Origin: Terriglobia bacterium
GTDB taxonomy: Bacteria > Acidobacteriota > Terriglobia > Terriglobales > Acidobacteriaceae
Length of the DNA: 64,000 nucleotides
Reading direction: 5' to 3'
Assembly: GCA_020072845.1 (NCBI GenBank)
Contig: JAIQGF010000008.1
Coordinates: 186,001-250,000, forward strand
Position 1 is the first letter of the stretch. Each line of letters opens with the position of its first letter. The notes beneath the pieces were generated by a model. It made no database searches, was not told the DNA's origin, and worked only from the letters and a program-made list of their open reading frames with translations. Shown piece after piece: positions 44,006-52,810 of this stretch. The translations under genes and the position numbers were made by a program.

Positions 44006-44505
44006 GATTTCCGCGCCGCCTGGCGGCTCAGCGTTGCCGCGGTGTGCAGGTGGCAAATGGCGATGGCCAGCGCGTCGGAGGCGTCCTGCGGTTGCGGCAC
44101 GGCCGGCAAGCGCAGCAGGCGCATGACCATCTGCTGCACCTGCGATTTGTCCGCCTTGCCGTATCCCACCACTGCCGACTTGATGGACAGCGGCGAGTAT
44201 TCCGCCACCTCCAGGCCGCAGGACGACGCCGCCAGCATGGCCACGCCTCGCACTTGCCCCAGCTTGAGCGCCGACTTGGCGTTGACGGCGTAGAACACTT
44301 CTTCGATCGCGACCGTGTCCGGCCGGTGCCGCTCGATGATGTCCCGCAGTTCGCCAAAGATCTGCAGCAGCCGCACCGGCAGCGGCTTTTTCGGATTCAG
44401 GTGGACCGCGCCGCAGGTGATGTGGCGTAATTCGCCGCGCGCATCCTGCTCCACCACGCCGTATCCGGTGTATTCGCCGCCGCAATCAATGCCCAGGACC
44501 CGCAT
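44002..44505 (-). CDS. ruvC: Holliday junction resolvase RuvC
   Basis: The 167-residue protein has all four acidic catalytic residues of RuvC: Asp7 (VLGIDCG), Glu68 (VAIEEVFY), Asp141 and Asp144 (PQDASDALAIAICH). The KSALKLGQVRGVAM segment that binds junctions is present. It cleaves Holliday junctions with RuvAB during recombination; ruvA and ruvB are not next to it in this window. Complete. Confidence 0.97.
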   Translation of the reverse strand: MRVLGIDCGGEYTGYGVVEQDARGELRHITCGAVHLNPKKPLPVRLLQIFGELRDIIERHRPDTVAIEEVFYAVNAKSALKLGQVRGVAMLAASSCGLEVAEYSPLSIKSAVVGYGKADKSQVQQMVMRLLRLPAVPQPQDASDALAIAICHLHTAATLSRQAARKS

Positions 44506-44542
44506 GCAAGCGGAGTGTACAACAGGCGGCAGACTTTAGGCT

Positions 44543-44890
44543 TTAGGCTTCAGGGCTCAAGGGACCGGACATCGAATAACGACCCTTGCTACGGGCGTCC
44601 GGGATAATGTGCCTAAAAAGGTAAATCAGTTTGAACCACCCGGTAGTTTCCAGGAGGATCAGGCCACCCCACAAATCACTGTGTTTTCCTCGATAACGTT
44701 CCCTCCAATGCCAGATGGTCACCAAAGACAAATAAACCATTCCCGGCACTAGAAACAGCAGACCGACAATGATCAGCACAACCGGCGGATCCAGAAACAT
44801 GCATGGGAGCAGAATGGCGGCACCGAGCAGCGACAAAATCCCTAGTCGCAACAGCCACCGAAATCTTGATTGCCAGCGTGTCGGGTGCAT
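44543..44890 (-). CDS. Small membrane protein of unknown function
   Basis: A 115-residue protein with two adjoining hydrophobic helices at about 12-55 (LLRLGILSLLGAAILLPCMF and VVLIIVGLLFLVPGMVYLSL) and a basic Trp-rich stretch (IWHWRERYRGKHSDLWGG), followed by a third weaker segment (LILLETTGWFKLIYLF). No family recognised. GC content is lower than in neighbours. The gap to ruvC carries a TTTAGGCTTTAGGCTTCAGG array. Confidence 0.6.
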   Translation of the reverse strand: MHPTRWQSRFRWLLRLGILSLLGAAILLPCMFLDPPVVLIIVGLLFLVPGMVYLSLVTIWHWRERYRGKHSDLWGGLILLETTGWFKLIYLFRHIIPDARSKGRYSMSGPLSPEA

Positions 44891-44940
44891 GTCCCGTAGT
44901 CTATTACTGTTCGCCGAGCGATGTGTAGCTCAACCAACGC

Positions 44941-44963
44941 AAAAAGGGCAGCCGGAGCTGCCC
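44941..44963 (-). terminator. Rho-independent terminator of the Arg/Asp-rich secreted protein gene
   Basis: Read on the minus strand, GGGCAGC-TCCG-GCTGCCC is a perfect 7-bp stem followed by TTTTT. It ends the gene at 44985-45329. Confidence 0.85.
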
Positions 44964-44984
44964 TCTCTGCCTGCCGACGAAAAG

Positions 44985-45329
44985 CTAGCGCCAGCCCCAG
45001 GCGTGCTGGTCGCGGTGGATGTCACGGTTGTCGTGGCGCACATCGCGATAGTCGTGGCGGAGGTCGCGCTGTCTTGCGCGAATTTCGGCGCGCTCGCGGC
45101 GCGCGGCGGTGTAGTTGCCCACGCGGTAGTCGTGGCGCAGCTCGGCGCGATCGTAGGCGATGCTGCGCTTGTCCTGGTGAATGTCGCGCCAGTCCTGGCG
45201 GCGGTCGCGATAATCGTTACGCACGTCGTGCCTGCGGGCGCGCCAACCCCAGTCATCGCGATCTTGCGCCATCACGCTGGTGCCGGCAACCGTGGCAAAG
45301 AACAAAACTCCCATCAGCAGTTTCTTCAT
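44985..45329 (-). CDS. Small secreted Arg/Asp/His-rich protein
   Basis: A 114-residue protein. After the signal peptide (MKKLLMGVLFFATVAGTSVM, cleavage after AQ-adjacent Ala) come 90 residues built almost only from Arg, Asp, His, Tyr and Ala in a short-period pattern: RHDVRNDYRDRRQDWRDIHQ, then AELRHDYRVGNYTAARRERA and RHDYRDVRHDNRDIHRDQ. The alternating charges suggest a long single alpha helix or a metal-binding polymer. Similar proteins are found in acidobacteria and other soil bacteria without known function. It has its own terminator. Confidence 0.75.
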   Translation of the reverse strand: MKKLLMGVLFFATVAGTSVMAQDRDDWGWRARRHDVRNDYRDRRQDWRDIHQDKRSIAYDRAELRHDYRVGNYTAARRERAEIRARQRDLRHDYRDVRHDNRDIHRDQHAWGWR

Positions 45330-45559
45330 TTCCTTTCACCTCCGGTCCGATCCCAGGACCTTATGGAGGTGTGAACCCAGCAGAGGAAAAGAGTTGCGTT
45401 ACCAACGGCGACGGGTGGTTGGACTTCAGGCGTTGGGCTTTAGGCTTTGGGCTTTAGGGACTCACAAGTGAAGACTACCGGCTGGTGACTATGCAACCAG
45501 TCCTGCGCGGACGCGCTGGCGGCGGCAGGGGTTGCGGCGGTTCGGCGAGCAGCATCCAG
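45330..45559. other. Spacer with a word array
   Basis: Contains CTTCAGGCGTTGGGCTTTAG and GCTTTGGGCTTTAGGGACTC (about 45424-45463) and a stretch of GC-rich sequence without start-stop pairs that look coding. Confidence 0.55.
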
Positions 45560-45781
45560 TCAGGGCCTTAGCTTTGCCGCCTTGAGCAGCTCAAGGATAT
45601 TAGCGAGGCGTTTCGCCCTGGCGCGCAATTTCCCCGCAACCTCCGTGAGTTGGCTGTGTCTCTCAGGGCAATCGGCCTGCTGCGCTCGTTGCCGGGCAAG
45701 CTCGCTGAAAGTATTCAACTCCGCGATCTCATTCTCCAGCCACTGCGCATCCGAATCGTATTCGTAACGGCTTGACGCCAT
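45560..45781 (-). CDS. Small coiled-coil protein of unknown function
   Basis: A 73-residue, mostly helical protein (WLENEIAELNTFSELARQRA, KLRARAKRLANILELLKAAK) that starts with MASSRYEYDSDAQW. Heptad-like Leu/Ile spacing suggests a helical hairpin. No family recognised. An in-frame ATG 12 codons earlier would add a Cys/His-containing piece and cannot be excluded. The gene is plausible from codon pattern but unsupported by a known relative. Confidence 0.5.
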   Translation of the reverse strand: MASSRYEYDSDAQWLENEIAELNTFSELARQRAQQADCPERHSQLTEVAGKLRARAKRLANILELLKAAKLRP

Positions 45782-45895
45782 GAGACGAGTATGGCCACAG
45801 GCCTGGGGCTCGTCCATGTCACGGAGGTAAGTTTCGAGCGCTGCTGGCGTAACGAAAGTAATAGGTAATTTCCTCGCGCCGGAGGTCGTTTCGTT

Positions 45896-46261
45896 TTAGT
45901 CCTGCGCGGAGGCGCCTGCGGACGCGCGACTGGCGGCGGCTTCGGCGCGTGCCATCCAGACCTGGAGGCGGCCGCTGATCATCAGGCCGAGCATGCGGAA
46001 GTCGCTAATGAACGACCACCACGGGTGGCCCCAGGTGGCCGGCCGGTTGCCCTCCACCAGCAGGTGCCCGACCCACGCAAATCCGTAACCGACCGGGAGC
46101 CATAACAGCGCGAACCAGGGATGATGCAGCAGCAGCGCGGCCATGGCGATGGCCAGGCCCAGCGAGGTTCCCAGCGCGTGCAGCATGCGATTGGCGCGCT
46201 GGCTGTGCTGCCGCAGGTAGAAAAGAAAAAACTCGTCGTAGGTGCGGAATTCCGTGCTCAT
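45896..46261 (-). CDS. DUF962/Mpo1-like membrane protein
   Basis: A 121-residue protein of the DUF962 (YGL010w/Mpo1-like) family. The N-terminus has FRTYDEFFLFYLRQHSQRAN, then RMLHALGTSLGLAIAMAALL with a conserved His and membrane segment, and VGYGFAWVGHLLVEGNRPAT followed by WGHPWWSFISDFRMLG, the family signature with its His residues. Yeast Mpo1 is an iron-dependent dioxygenase of 2-hydroxy fatty acids; bacterial members are uncharacterised. ATG at 46261 fits the family start. Ends in an Ala-rich tail. Confidence 0.85.
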   Translation of the reverse strand: MSTEFRTYDEFFLFYLRQHSQRANRMLHALGTSLGLAIAMAALLLHHPWFALLWLPVGYGFAWVGHLLVEGNRPATWGHPWWSFISDFRMLGLMISGRLQVWMARAEAAASRASAGASAQD

Positions 46262-46615
46262 GCTCGTGACACCGTTCATCACAACGTGGTGTGACCCGGC
46301 CAACAGCGTGTCCCTCATCCGATGACCTAAATAGTACCGCAGGAGAGCACGCGTAAACGGTCGGAAGCTCGTTATCTCTGCAGAGTTACCTGTAGTTGTG
46401 CCACGACTGGATCGTCGCTTCTCTTTCTGGGGTAGTCGGTCAATTTCCGGCTGGGCCGTGATCCGACCGGAATCAGGCCCTCAACGTCGCCATCAGCGTC
46501 ACTTCCCAGATGCCGACTTCTGGCCCCTTTTGCCTGAATGGTCGCGGACGATGTCGAAGCCAGTGACAGTCACTTCATGAATGCCCATCCCACCGTTGAA
46601 AAGCCAATAACTAGG
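46262..46615. other. Gene-poor spacer, possible remnant
   Basis: No complete gene is supported in these 354 bases. On the minus strand a frame near 46500-46600 reads GGMGIHEVTVTGFDIVRDHS and ends soon after, which looks like the end of a protein without its front. This may be debris of a lost gene next to the atypical 413-aa gene. Confidence 0.45.
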
Positions 46616-47857
46616 CTAAACCCCAGACTGCCTAACGGATCGGATGGCAGAGACGTGCTCCAGAAAGAGCATTTGCAACGGGGTTTTCGTGATGAGTGTC
46701 GAAGAGGCCTTATATGCCCAGTGTCTGATATATTCCGGTAACATCTCCACCGCAGCTTTCACGACACTGTTAATCCCCTTGGGCATCCAGCAGACGGCAA
46801 GTTCATAAAATGCCCGATGCTGAGCGCTCTGGACCTCGGCACCAAAATATCGAGCGGCTGCAGCAAGCTGTGAACGATACTCAGCAAGGAGAGATTCGAA
46901 TCGCGGCCTGTCGAGGTCCTGGATCGCTAAATCAAGCTCAAACATGGCTTTTCTTAGAAAGCCTTTCTCACGGTAATCGAGTGCGATGTCAATCGCGTCG
47001 CGAGGATTGCCCCTCGCAGCGGCAAGAATGGACGCACCTACAAATGGGACGTCAGCGCTATAGGTCGTCCACGTAACAGATTGCAGCAGCGAATAGTAGA
47101 ACTCATTGAGCGCATTTACGTAGTCGGTTTCATTTAGGCGAGATCCTTGAGCGAGGGGCAATCTGGCTTGACAGATGCCGTCGTGAGGAGCACGAGCCCA
47201 GATCATTGGCGGTAGTTTGGACAGCAGCTTTCCCCTGTACTGATATGGCAGATATACGCATCCGTTCTCGTGTGCATGAGACTGGAGAAAGATGCCTCGG
47301 TGTAGAAACATTGCTTGTGCCAGTTCCTCATCGCTTAACTTGAGGTCATTGGCCTCGTTCAAAGCTTGGAACTGTTCGCGATAAATGTAATCCTTAGCGA
47401 AGTACACGTTGGGTATCTTCTCGCCGGAATCCAACAAAATGTCTTTCTTGAGCGGCGAGCAGAGAACATCGTATGCTTTTGCGCATGATTCTTGTTCATT
47501 TATCGCTGAACGACCGAATGAGACGTTCTTTATAAGCAGCGACACCGACCGCGGCAATAGTCGTTTCAACTGGTCAACCCATCCTGCACTAGAGCCGTCG
47601 ATCCTTCCCGCGGACCTATACCCTTCGCTTCTGAGCTCCTTGTCGTTCCATGCCGAAGATGATTCGAGCAGCATCTCCTCGTACATACATATGGCTGTCA
47701 AGAAGTCGGCTAGGGACGCTTCATCTATCGACCGGTGGTCGGGATAATTGCTAAGAAACCTCCGATGCATCTCAACATCTGGACTATAGAGGCGCATTAC
47801 ACCCGCGAAAGCCGAATTGTCGATCAGGGCTCGTGTTGAGGTCCTAGCCGCCACCAA
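46616..47857 (-). CDS. 413-aa orphan protein, atypical composition
   Basis: I do not recognise this protein. It is soluble, with no signal peptide or membrane helix. It starts ARTSTRALIDNSAFAGVMRL, faintly like the first strand and Asp of PIN-type nucleases, but no complete set of acidic residues is evident. The middle (EELAQAMFLHRGIFLQSHAH, then ENGCVYLPYQYRGKLLSKLP) and the helical C-terminal half (YREKGFLRKAMFELDLAIQD and on) give no known motif. The start is TTG at 47857 or GTG at 47854, after AGAGGGGGG. Its base composition is much less GC-rich than its neighbours, and it sits alone between housekeeping genes, so recent acquisition is likely. Confidence 0.75.
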   Translation of the reverse strand: MVAARTSTRALIDNSAFAGVMRLYSPDVEMHRRFLSNYPDHRSIDEASLADFLTAICMYEEMLLESSSAWNDKELRSEGYRSAGRIDGSSAGWVDQLKRLLPRSVSLLIKNVSFGRSAINEQESCAKAYDVLCSPLKKDILLDSGEKIPNVYFAKDYIYREQFQALNEANDLKLSDEELAQAMFLHRGIFLQSHAHENGCVYLPYQYRGKLLSKLPPMIWARAPHDGICQARLPLAQGSRLNETDYVNALNEFYYSLLQSVTWTTYSADVPFVGASILAAARGNPRDAIDIALDYREKGFLRKAMFELDLAIQDLDRPRFESLLAEYRSQLAAAARYFGAEVQSAQHRAFYELAVCWMPKGINSVVKAAVEMLPEYIRHWAYKASSTLITKTPLQMLFLEHVSAIRSVRQSGV

Positions 47858-48066
47858 GGGGCCCCCCTCTTGTAGTTTAAGTGCCGGGGCAGTATGTCGA
47901 AATGTACCATATGGCCCCCAAACGGGCTTGTGGGAAGTGCAAACGAGGGTTCCGGGCGAATAGTCGGCAATCCGGAAATGGATCCACTACGCTGGGCTGA
48001 CTGGACACTTGGGAAGGCTTAGACTAGGTGATTGGGCCGCCTTCGCCGCGCCCGCCCGAGCCGATC

Positions 48067-50562
48067 ATGACCGCCATCAAGCAGCCGACTCCCTTCCCTG
48101 CCGACCTGGACCGCCGCGACCTTGAGCGCGAGCGCGTCTTCGACGCCTTCCACCGCTGGGGATACTTGCAGGCGTCGCTCGACCCGCTCGGGCTTCATCT
48201 GCCGCCGCTGCCCTTCCCTGATCTCGACGACCTGCGCGGCCCGTATTCCGACGAGGCCCGCCGCATTTACTCCGGCACGATCGGCGCGGAATTCATGCAC
48301 ATTCCCGACCGCGAGCAGCGCCGCTGGATCGCCGCGCGCCTGGAAGAAGCATCGGACGCGCCCACGCCCGATCGCGCGCGCATTCTCGACCTGCTGCTGC
48401 GGGCGGAATTATTCGAGCAGGCGATTCAATCGCGCTATCTCGGCACCAAGCGCTTTTCCCTCGAAGGCGTCACCGCGCTGATTCCCTTCCTCGACCAGAT
48501 GATGCAGAACGCCATCGGCCGCGGCGCGCAGCAGGCAGTTCTCGCCATGAGCCATCGCGGACGGCTGAACGTGATGGTGCACATCGTCGGCACGCCGCCG
48601 GCCGACATCTTCTCGCGCTTTGAAGACGTGGACCCGCGCAGCGTGCTGGGCGGCGGCGACGTCAAGTACCACATCGGCGCCACCGGCGATTACACCGCGC
48701 CCGACGGCCGCAAGCTGCACATCCACCTCGTCTCCAATCCCAGCCATCTGGAAGCGGTGGACCCGGTGGCCGTGGGACGCACCCGCGCCAAGCAGATACG
48801 CCGCGGCGAGCACGGCTGCGACCAGGTCTTCGCCGTCGTCATCCACGGCGACGCCGCCTTTGCCGGCCAGGGCATCTGGGCCGAGACGCTGAATTACGCC
48901 GAAATCCCCGGCTACTCGGTCGGCGGATCGGTGCACGTCATCGCCAACAACCTGATCGGCTTCACCACCGAGCCGGTGGAAGATCACAGCACGCGCTTCG
49001 CCTCCGACCTTGCCCGGCGCAACAACATCCCGATTTTTCACGTCAACGGCGAAGATCCCGACGCCGTGGTGCGCCTGGCGCAGATCGCGCTCGAGTATCG
49101 CTACACCTTTCGCCGCGACGTGGTGGTGGACATCCTCGGCTACCGCCGCCACGGCCACAGCGAAATTGACGATCCCACCATCACGCAGCCGCTCGTCTAC
49201 CGCCGCATCAAGGATCATCCGCCGCTGTGGCAACTCTACGCCGAGCGCATGAGTGACGACGAAGACACCAGCGCGCGGGTGAAGCAGGTTCAGGACGAAC
49301 TGGCGCAGGCGCAGAAGCAGGGCGCCGCGGCAACCAAGCAGCCGAGGCTGGCGGAACTTCCGGAATACTGGTCGAAGTACAAGGGCGGTGCCTACCAGAA
49401 GGAATACGAGGTGGATACCGGCGTCCCGACGGACGAACTCGCCCGCATCGCGCAGGTGATCGGCAGCGCGCCCGACGGTTTCCATGTTCATCCAAAGGTC
49501 AAGAAGCTGCTCGAACAGCGCCGCGAGATGGGCGCGGGCAAACGCCCGGTGGACTACGGCATGGCGGAAGCGCTGGCGTTCGGCTCGCTGCTCGCCTCCG
49601 GCACGCCGGTGCGCCTCAGCGGCCAGGACAGCCGCCGCGGCACTTTCAACCAGCGCCACGACGTGCTCATTGACACCGAAAACGCCGGCGAGTACATCCC
49701 TCTGCAATACGTCTCGCCGCGACAGGCGCGTTTCGAGGTGTACAACTCATCGCTCTCGGAAGCCGGCGTGATGGGCTTCGAATACGGCTACAGCCGCGAC
49801 TTTCCCGAGACCCTGACGCTCTGGGAGGCGCAGTTCGGCGACTTCGCCAACGGCGCGCAGGTGATCATTGACCAGTTCATCGCTGCCGGCGAGGACAAGT
49901 GGAACCTGCTCTCCGGGCTGGTTCTGCTGCTGCCGCATGGGTACGAGGGCCAGGGCCCGGAGCACTCCAGCGCGCGCATCGAGCGCTACCTGCAACTGGC
50001 GGCGCGCGACAACATGCAGATTTGCCAGCCTTCGAATGCGGCCCAGTATTTCCACCTGCTGCGCCGCCAGGCGCTGCGGCCGTGGCGCAAGCCGCTGGTG
50101 GTGTTTACGCCCAAGAGCATGCTGCGCCGTCCCGAGGCGGCCTCACCGCTGGCGGATTTTTCCGCGCCTCGCTTTCACAACGTTCTCGCCGACCACGATG
50201 TCCAGAACGCCTCGCGCGTCCTGTTGTGCAACGGCAAGATCGGCCACGAACTGCGCGAAGAGCGAAAGCGCCGCAAGGATACCTCGACCGCAATCGTCTT
50301 TCTGGAGCAGATGTATCCCTTCCCTGAAGCCGAACTCCAGGCCGAACTCGACCGCCACGCCAGTGCGCGCGATATCGTCTGGGTGCAAGAAGAGCCGGCA
50401 AACATGGGCGCACTGTGGTTTGTGATGCCGCGGCTCCGCCGGCTGGCGAAGGGACGTCCCGCACGTTCGGTGAAACGCTCCGGCAGCGCCAGTCCTGCGA
50501 CCGGCTCGGCGAAAGCGCACGAGATGGAGCAGAAGACGCTGCTGGCGCTGGCGTTTGCCTAG
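48067..50562 (+). CDS. sucA: 2-oxoglutarate dehydrogenase E1 component
   Basis: The 831-residue protein is a thiamin-diphosphate dependent 2-oxoglutarate dehydrogenase E1. Seen are EGVTALIPFLDQMMQNA, SHRGRLNVMVHIVGTPPADI, YHIGATGDY, NPSHLEAVDPVAVGRTRAKQ, the ThDP/Mg segment VIHGDAAFAGQGIWAETLNY, and the pyrimidine-binding domain (RLSGQDSRRGTFNQRHDVLI, then FEYGYSRDFPETLTLWEAQF). The N-terminal part is about 100 residues shorter than E. coli SucA. It decarboxylates 2-oxoglutarate in the TCA cycle. E2 (sucB) does not follow. ATG at 48067 is preferred over an upstream one that precedes a Pro-rich stretch. Confidence 0.96.
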   Translation: MTAIKQPTPFPADLDRRDLERERVFDAFHRWGYLQASLDPLGLHLPPLPFPDLDDLRGPYSDEARRIYSGTIGAEFMHIPDREQRRWIAARLEEASDAPTPDRARILDLLLRAELFEQAIQSRYLGTKRFSLEGVTALIPFLDQMMQNAIGRGAQQAVLAMSHRGRLNVMVHIVGTPPADIFSRFEDVDPRSVLGGGDVKYHIGATGDYTAPDGRKLHIHLVSNPSHLEAVDPVAVGRTRAKQIRRGEHGCDQVFAVVIHGDAAFAGQGIWAETLNYAEIPGYSVGGSVHVIANNLIGFTTEPVEDHSTRFASDLARRNNIPIFHVNGEDPDAVVRLAQIALEYRYTFRRDVVVDILGYRRHGHSEIDDPTITQPLVYRRIKDHPPLWQLYAERMSDDEDTSARVKQVQDELAQAQKQGAAATKQPRLAELPEYWSKYKGGAYQKEYEVDTGVPTDELARIAQVIGSAPDGFHVHPKVKKLLEQRREMGAGKRPVDYGMAEALAFGSLLASGTPVRLSGQDSRRGTFNQRHDVLIDTENAGEYIPLQYVSPRQARFEVYNSSLSEAGVMGFEYGYSRDFPETLTLWEAQFGDFANGAQVIIDQFIAAGEDKWNLLSGLVLLLPHGYEGQGPEHSSARIERYLQLAARDNMQICQPSNAAQYFHLLRRQALRPWRKPLVVFTPKSMLRRPEAASPLADFSAPRFHNVLADHDVQNASRVLLCNGKIGHELREERKRRKDTSTAIVFLEQMYPFPEAELQAELDRHASARDIVWVQEEPANMGALWFVMPRLRRLAKGRPARSVKRSGSASPATGSAKAHEMEQKTLLALAFA

Positions 50563-50633
50563 GGTGGATTGCTTCCCCGTGAGCCGAACCCCTGCTGTAT
50601 GCGCGCCCGCTACTCTGATAGTGTTATGCGCCG

Positions 50634-51077
50634 ATGCCCAAGGTGACGGAAGTCGTGGTCGACCGCAAAGTGCTTGGCGCCTTCAAACGGCGGGCTTTGA
50701 AGGCCTATCCCCGCGAAATCCTGGAGCAGGTGGTGGGGAAAATTGTTGGCACCCAGGCGCGCATCTTCGCCTTCCGCGACTTGGAGCACCAAGCCTCGAA
50801 GAGCGCCGTGGTGATGGACGACGATGTCAACCCCATGACCGAGGGCGAGGAGGGGATGCGCTTTTCCATCCTTGGTACCATTCATACCCATCCCCAGGAC
50901 ACGGTGGAGCCCAGCGAACTGGACTGGCAGACCATGCTCCAGGACGGTGAACTCGTGATGGGAATTTGCGCCATCCGCAAAACCGCCAAGCGCAGATTTG
51001 TGAGCTTCGCCTTTTTCAACCGCACCCGGGAACACGTCCAGTTGACCATCGCCGAAGCCGCAACCTCTGTGTCGTAG
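50634..51077 (+). CDS. JAMM/MPN-domain metalloprotease (Mov34/PAD-1 type)
   Basis: A 147-residue single-domain protein. LGTIHTHPQDTVEPSELDW supplies the zinc ligands of the JAMM motif, His84, His86 and Asp97 with Ser94, and Glu28 (YPREILEQVVGKIVG) is in the place of the catalytic Glu. So the active site is complete: E, HxHP, S, D. Eukaryotic relatives remove ubiquitin; prokaryotic ones cleave ubiquitin-like sulfur carriers such as ThiS/MoaD types or act in antiphage conjugation systems. No E1-, E2- or ubiquitin-like gene is adjacent, so its substrate must come from elsewhere. It follows sucA by 71 bases. Confidence 0.85.
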   Translation: MPKVTEVVVDRKVLGAFKRRALKAYPREILEQVVGKIVGTQARIFAFRDLEHQASKSAVVMDDDVNPMTEGEEGMRFSILGTIHTHPQDTVEPSELDWQTMLQDGELVMGICAIRKTAKRRFVSFAFFNRTREHVQLTIAEAATSVS

Positions 51078-51140
51078 CTGGTAGCTGGTAGTTGGAAGCG
51101 TGTTTCCGAGCTACGAGCTACCGACTACCAGCTACGACCG
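51075..51140. repeat. Word array, inverted pair (TAGCTGGTAG / CTACCAGCTA)
   Basis: GTAGCTGGTAGCTGGTAGTT (51076-51095) faces GAGCTACCGACTACCAGCTA (about 51114-51135) and may form a hairpin after the JAMM gene. Confidence 0.7.
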
Positions 51141-51302
51141 TTACAACTTTTTACATCCTGCCGTGTCGTTTTCCGCTCACCGTTTCGCGCACTACTCGTT
51201 TAAAGTAGTGGCGGATGTCACCTCGGGGTGGGCGGGACATCCAATGCCTGCCACGCGAAACAGCGCTCCCAACGCGGTTTTGCAACTCGACACCAGGATG
51301 GA

Positions 51303-52589
51303 ATGGCCGAACTGGGTAAATCACTGAACGGCATTCAACTCAAGCCGCCGAGCGCCCCGCTGAGCGCATGGGCGCCGCTGCGCGAGCCGCTGTTCCGCTC
51401 GTTGTGGATTGCCGCCGTGGTCTGTTATACCGGCCGCTGGATCCTGAGCGTCGCCAGCGGCTGGTTAATGACGGGCCTGACGCTCTCTCCCCTGATGGTG
51501 GCCCTGGTGCAGGCCGCCAGCACGCTCCCTGCCTTTCTCGTGCTCCTGCCCGCGGGCGCTTTGGCCGATATGGTGGACCGCCGCCACTTTCTCCTGGTAA
51601 TGCAGACCTGGATGGTGGTAGCCGCCGCCGCGCTCGGCATTCTCACCTTCCTGAATTTGGTCACGCCCTGGATCCTGCTCCTGTTCACCTTCCTGATCGG
51701 CTTTGGCGCCGTCATGAACGATCCCGCATGGCAGGCGATCACGCCGGAAGTCGTGTCCGAGGAAAACTTCGCCGCCGCGGTGGCGCTCAATTCCGCCGGG
51801 TACAACGTGGGACGCGCCGTGGGACCCGCCATCGGCGGCGTCATCATCGCTGCCGTCGGCACCGGTTCCGCGTTCCTCATCAACGCCGCATCCATCTTCG
51901 GCGTCATCTTCTTTCTCTACCGCTGGAAGCGCCGCCCGCATGAGGCGCCGGTGCCGCGCGAGCGCGTGATGCGCGCCATGCGCACCGGCTTTGAGTACGT
52001 CCGCCACTCGCACGAAGTCAAGGCGGTGCTGGTACGCACCGCGGTGTTCAGCTTCTCCGCCAGCGCGCTGCTGGCCATGCTGCCGCTGATCGCGCGCCCC
52101 TTCGGATCCATCGGCTACGGAGCGCTGCTCGGATTTTTCGGCGCCGGCGCCCTGGGCGGAGCTATTGCCCTGCCGGCTCTGCGGCGCGGAGCTTCGGTCA
52201 ACACGCTGGTCGCGCTCGCCACTGTGCTGTATGCGCTGACCAGCTTCGCTTCCGGGCGCGTGCACATGTTCGCTTTGCTATGCGCCGTGCTCTTCGCCGC
52301 CGGCGTGGCCTGGATCGCCATCGTCGCCAGCCTCAATGTTTCGGCGCAGACCATGTCTCCGGCGTGGCTGCGCGCGCGCACGCTTTCCATTTACTTGCTG
52401 GTGCTGCAGGGCGGAATGGCGGCGGGCAGCGCCGCCTGGGGCGCGGTCGGCGAGCGCTGGGGAATTCCGGCGGCGTTGCTGGTTTCCGCGCTCGGACTGC
52501 TCGCGGGACTGGCCACCATCCGGCGCTTCCGCCTGCGCACCGACGGATTCGCCTTCCCGCCCGCCGGCGCCGGCGAAAGCATTACCTAA
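51303..52589 (+). CDS. Major facilitator superfamily transporter (exporter-like)
   Basis: A 428-residue protein with 12 hydrophobic helices. The loop between helices 2 and 3 has LPAGALADMVDRRHFLL, the MFS motif GxxxDxxxRR. The order GRWILSVASGWLMTGLTLSP, then DPAWQAITPEVVSEENF and ALNSAGYNVGRAVGPAIGG matches the EntS/DUF894 group of enterobactin-exporter-like MFS proteins. Substrate unknown. The start at 51303 follows CCAGGATGGA; an in-frame upstream codon would add a non-family extension. Confidence 0.9.
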   Translation: MAELGKSLNGIQLKPPSAPLSAWAPLREPLFRSLWIAAVVCYTGRWILSVASGWLMTGLTLSPLMVALVQAASTLPAFLVLLPAGALADMVDRRHFLLVMQTWMVVAAAALGILTFLNLVTPWILLLFTFLIGFGAVMNDPAWQAITPEVVSEENFAAAVALNSAGYNVGRAVGPAIGGVIIAAVGTGSAFLINAASIFGVIFFLYRWKRRPHEAPVPRERVMRAMRTGFEYVRHSHEVKAVLVRTAVFSFSASALLAMLPLIARPFGSIGYGALLGFFGAGALGGAIALPALRRGASVNTLVALATVLYALTSFASGRVHMFALLCAVLFAAGVAWIAIVASLNVSAQTMSPAWLRARTLSIYLLVLQGGMAAGSAAWGAVGERWGIPAALLVSALGLLAGLATIRRFRLRTDGFAFPPAGAGESIT

Positions 52590-52595
52590 ACGGGG

Positions 52596-52772
52596 TCAAT
52601 CGGTCTGTCGGTCCGTCGGTCGATCAGTCTATCGGGTGTCCTCCGTTCGTCAGTTTGTCAATATTTCCGTTCATCTGTGGGCCAACGTCAGATTTGCGGT
52701 TGTGCGGAACTGATGTACTGAAAAACTGAGAACCTAGGACCGATAGACCGAACGACTGAAAGACCGAGAGTG
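52596..52772. repeat. Word arrays (CGGTCTGTCGGTC / GACCGATAGACCG)
   Basis: CGGTCTGTCGGTCCGTCGGT and CGATCAGTCTATCGGG (about 52607-52640) face GGACCGATAGACCGAACGAC and TGAAAGACCG (about 52738-52766). The run is the same type as the CGATCGACCG words in the groES-groEL spacer. Confidence 0.7.
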
Positions 52773-52810
52773 CAGTTCAACGATTCACTTCAATTCCAGA
52801 GAGAGGCACC

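Noticed and set aside
43904..44485. Upstream extension of the exported protein gene through ruvC
   Set aside because: It overlaps ruvC, whose four catalytic residues are intact; a signal peptide starts at 43903.
46398..46580. 60-codon plus-strand frame between the DUF962 and orphan genes
   Set aside because: No ribosome-binding site and no protein-like pattern; the opposite strand has a better, though broken, coding look.
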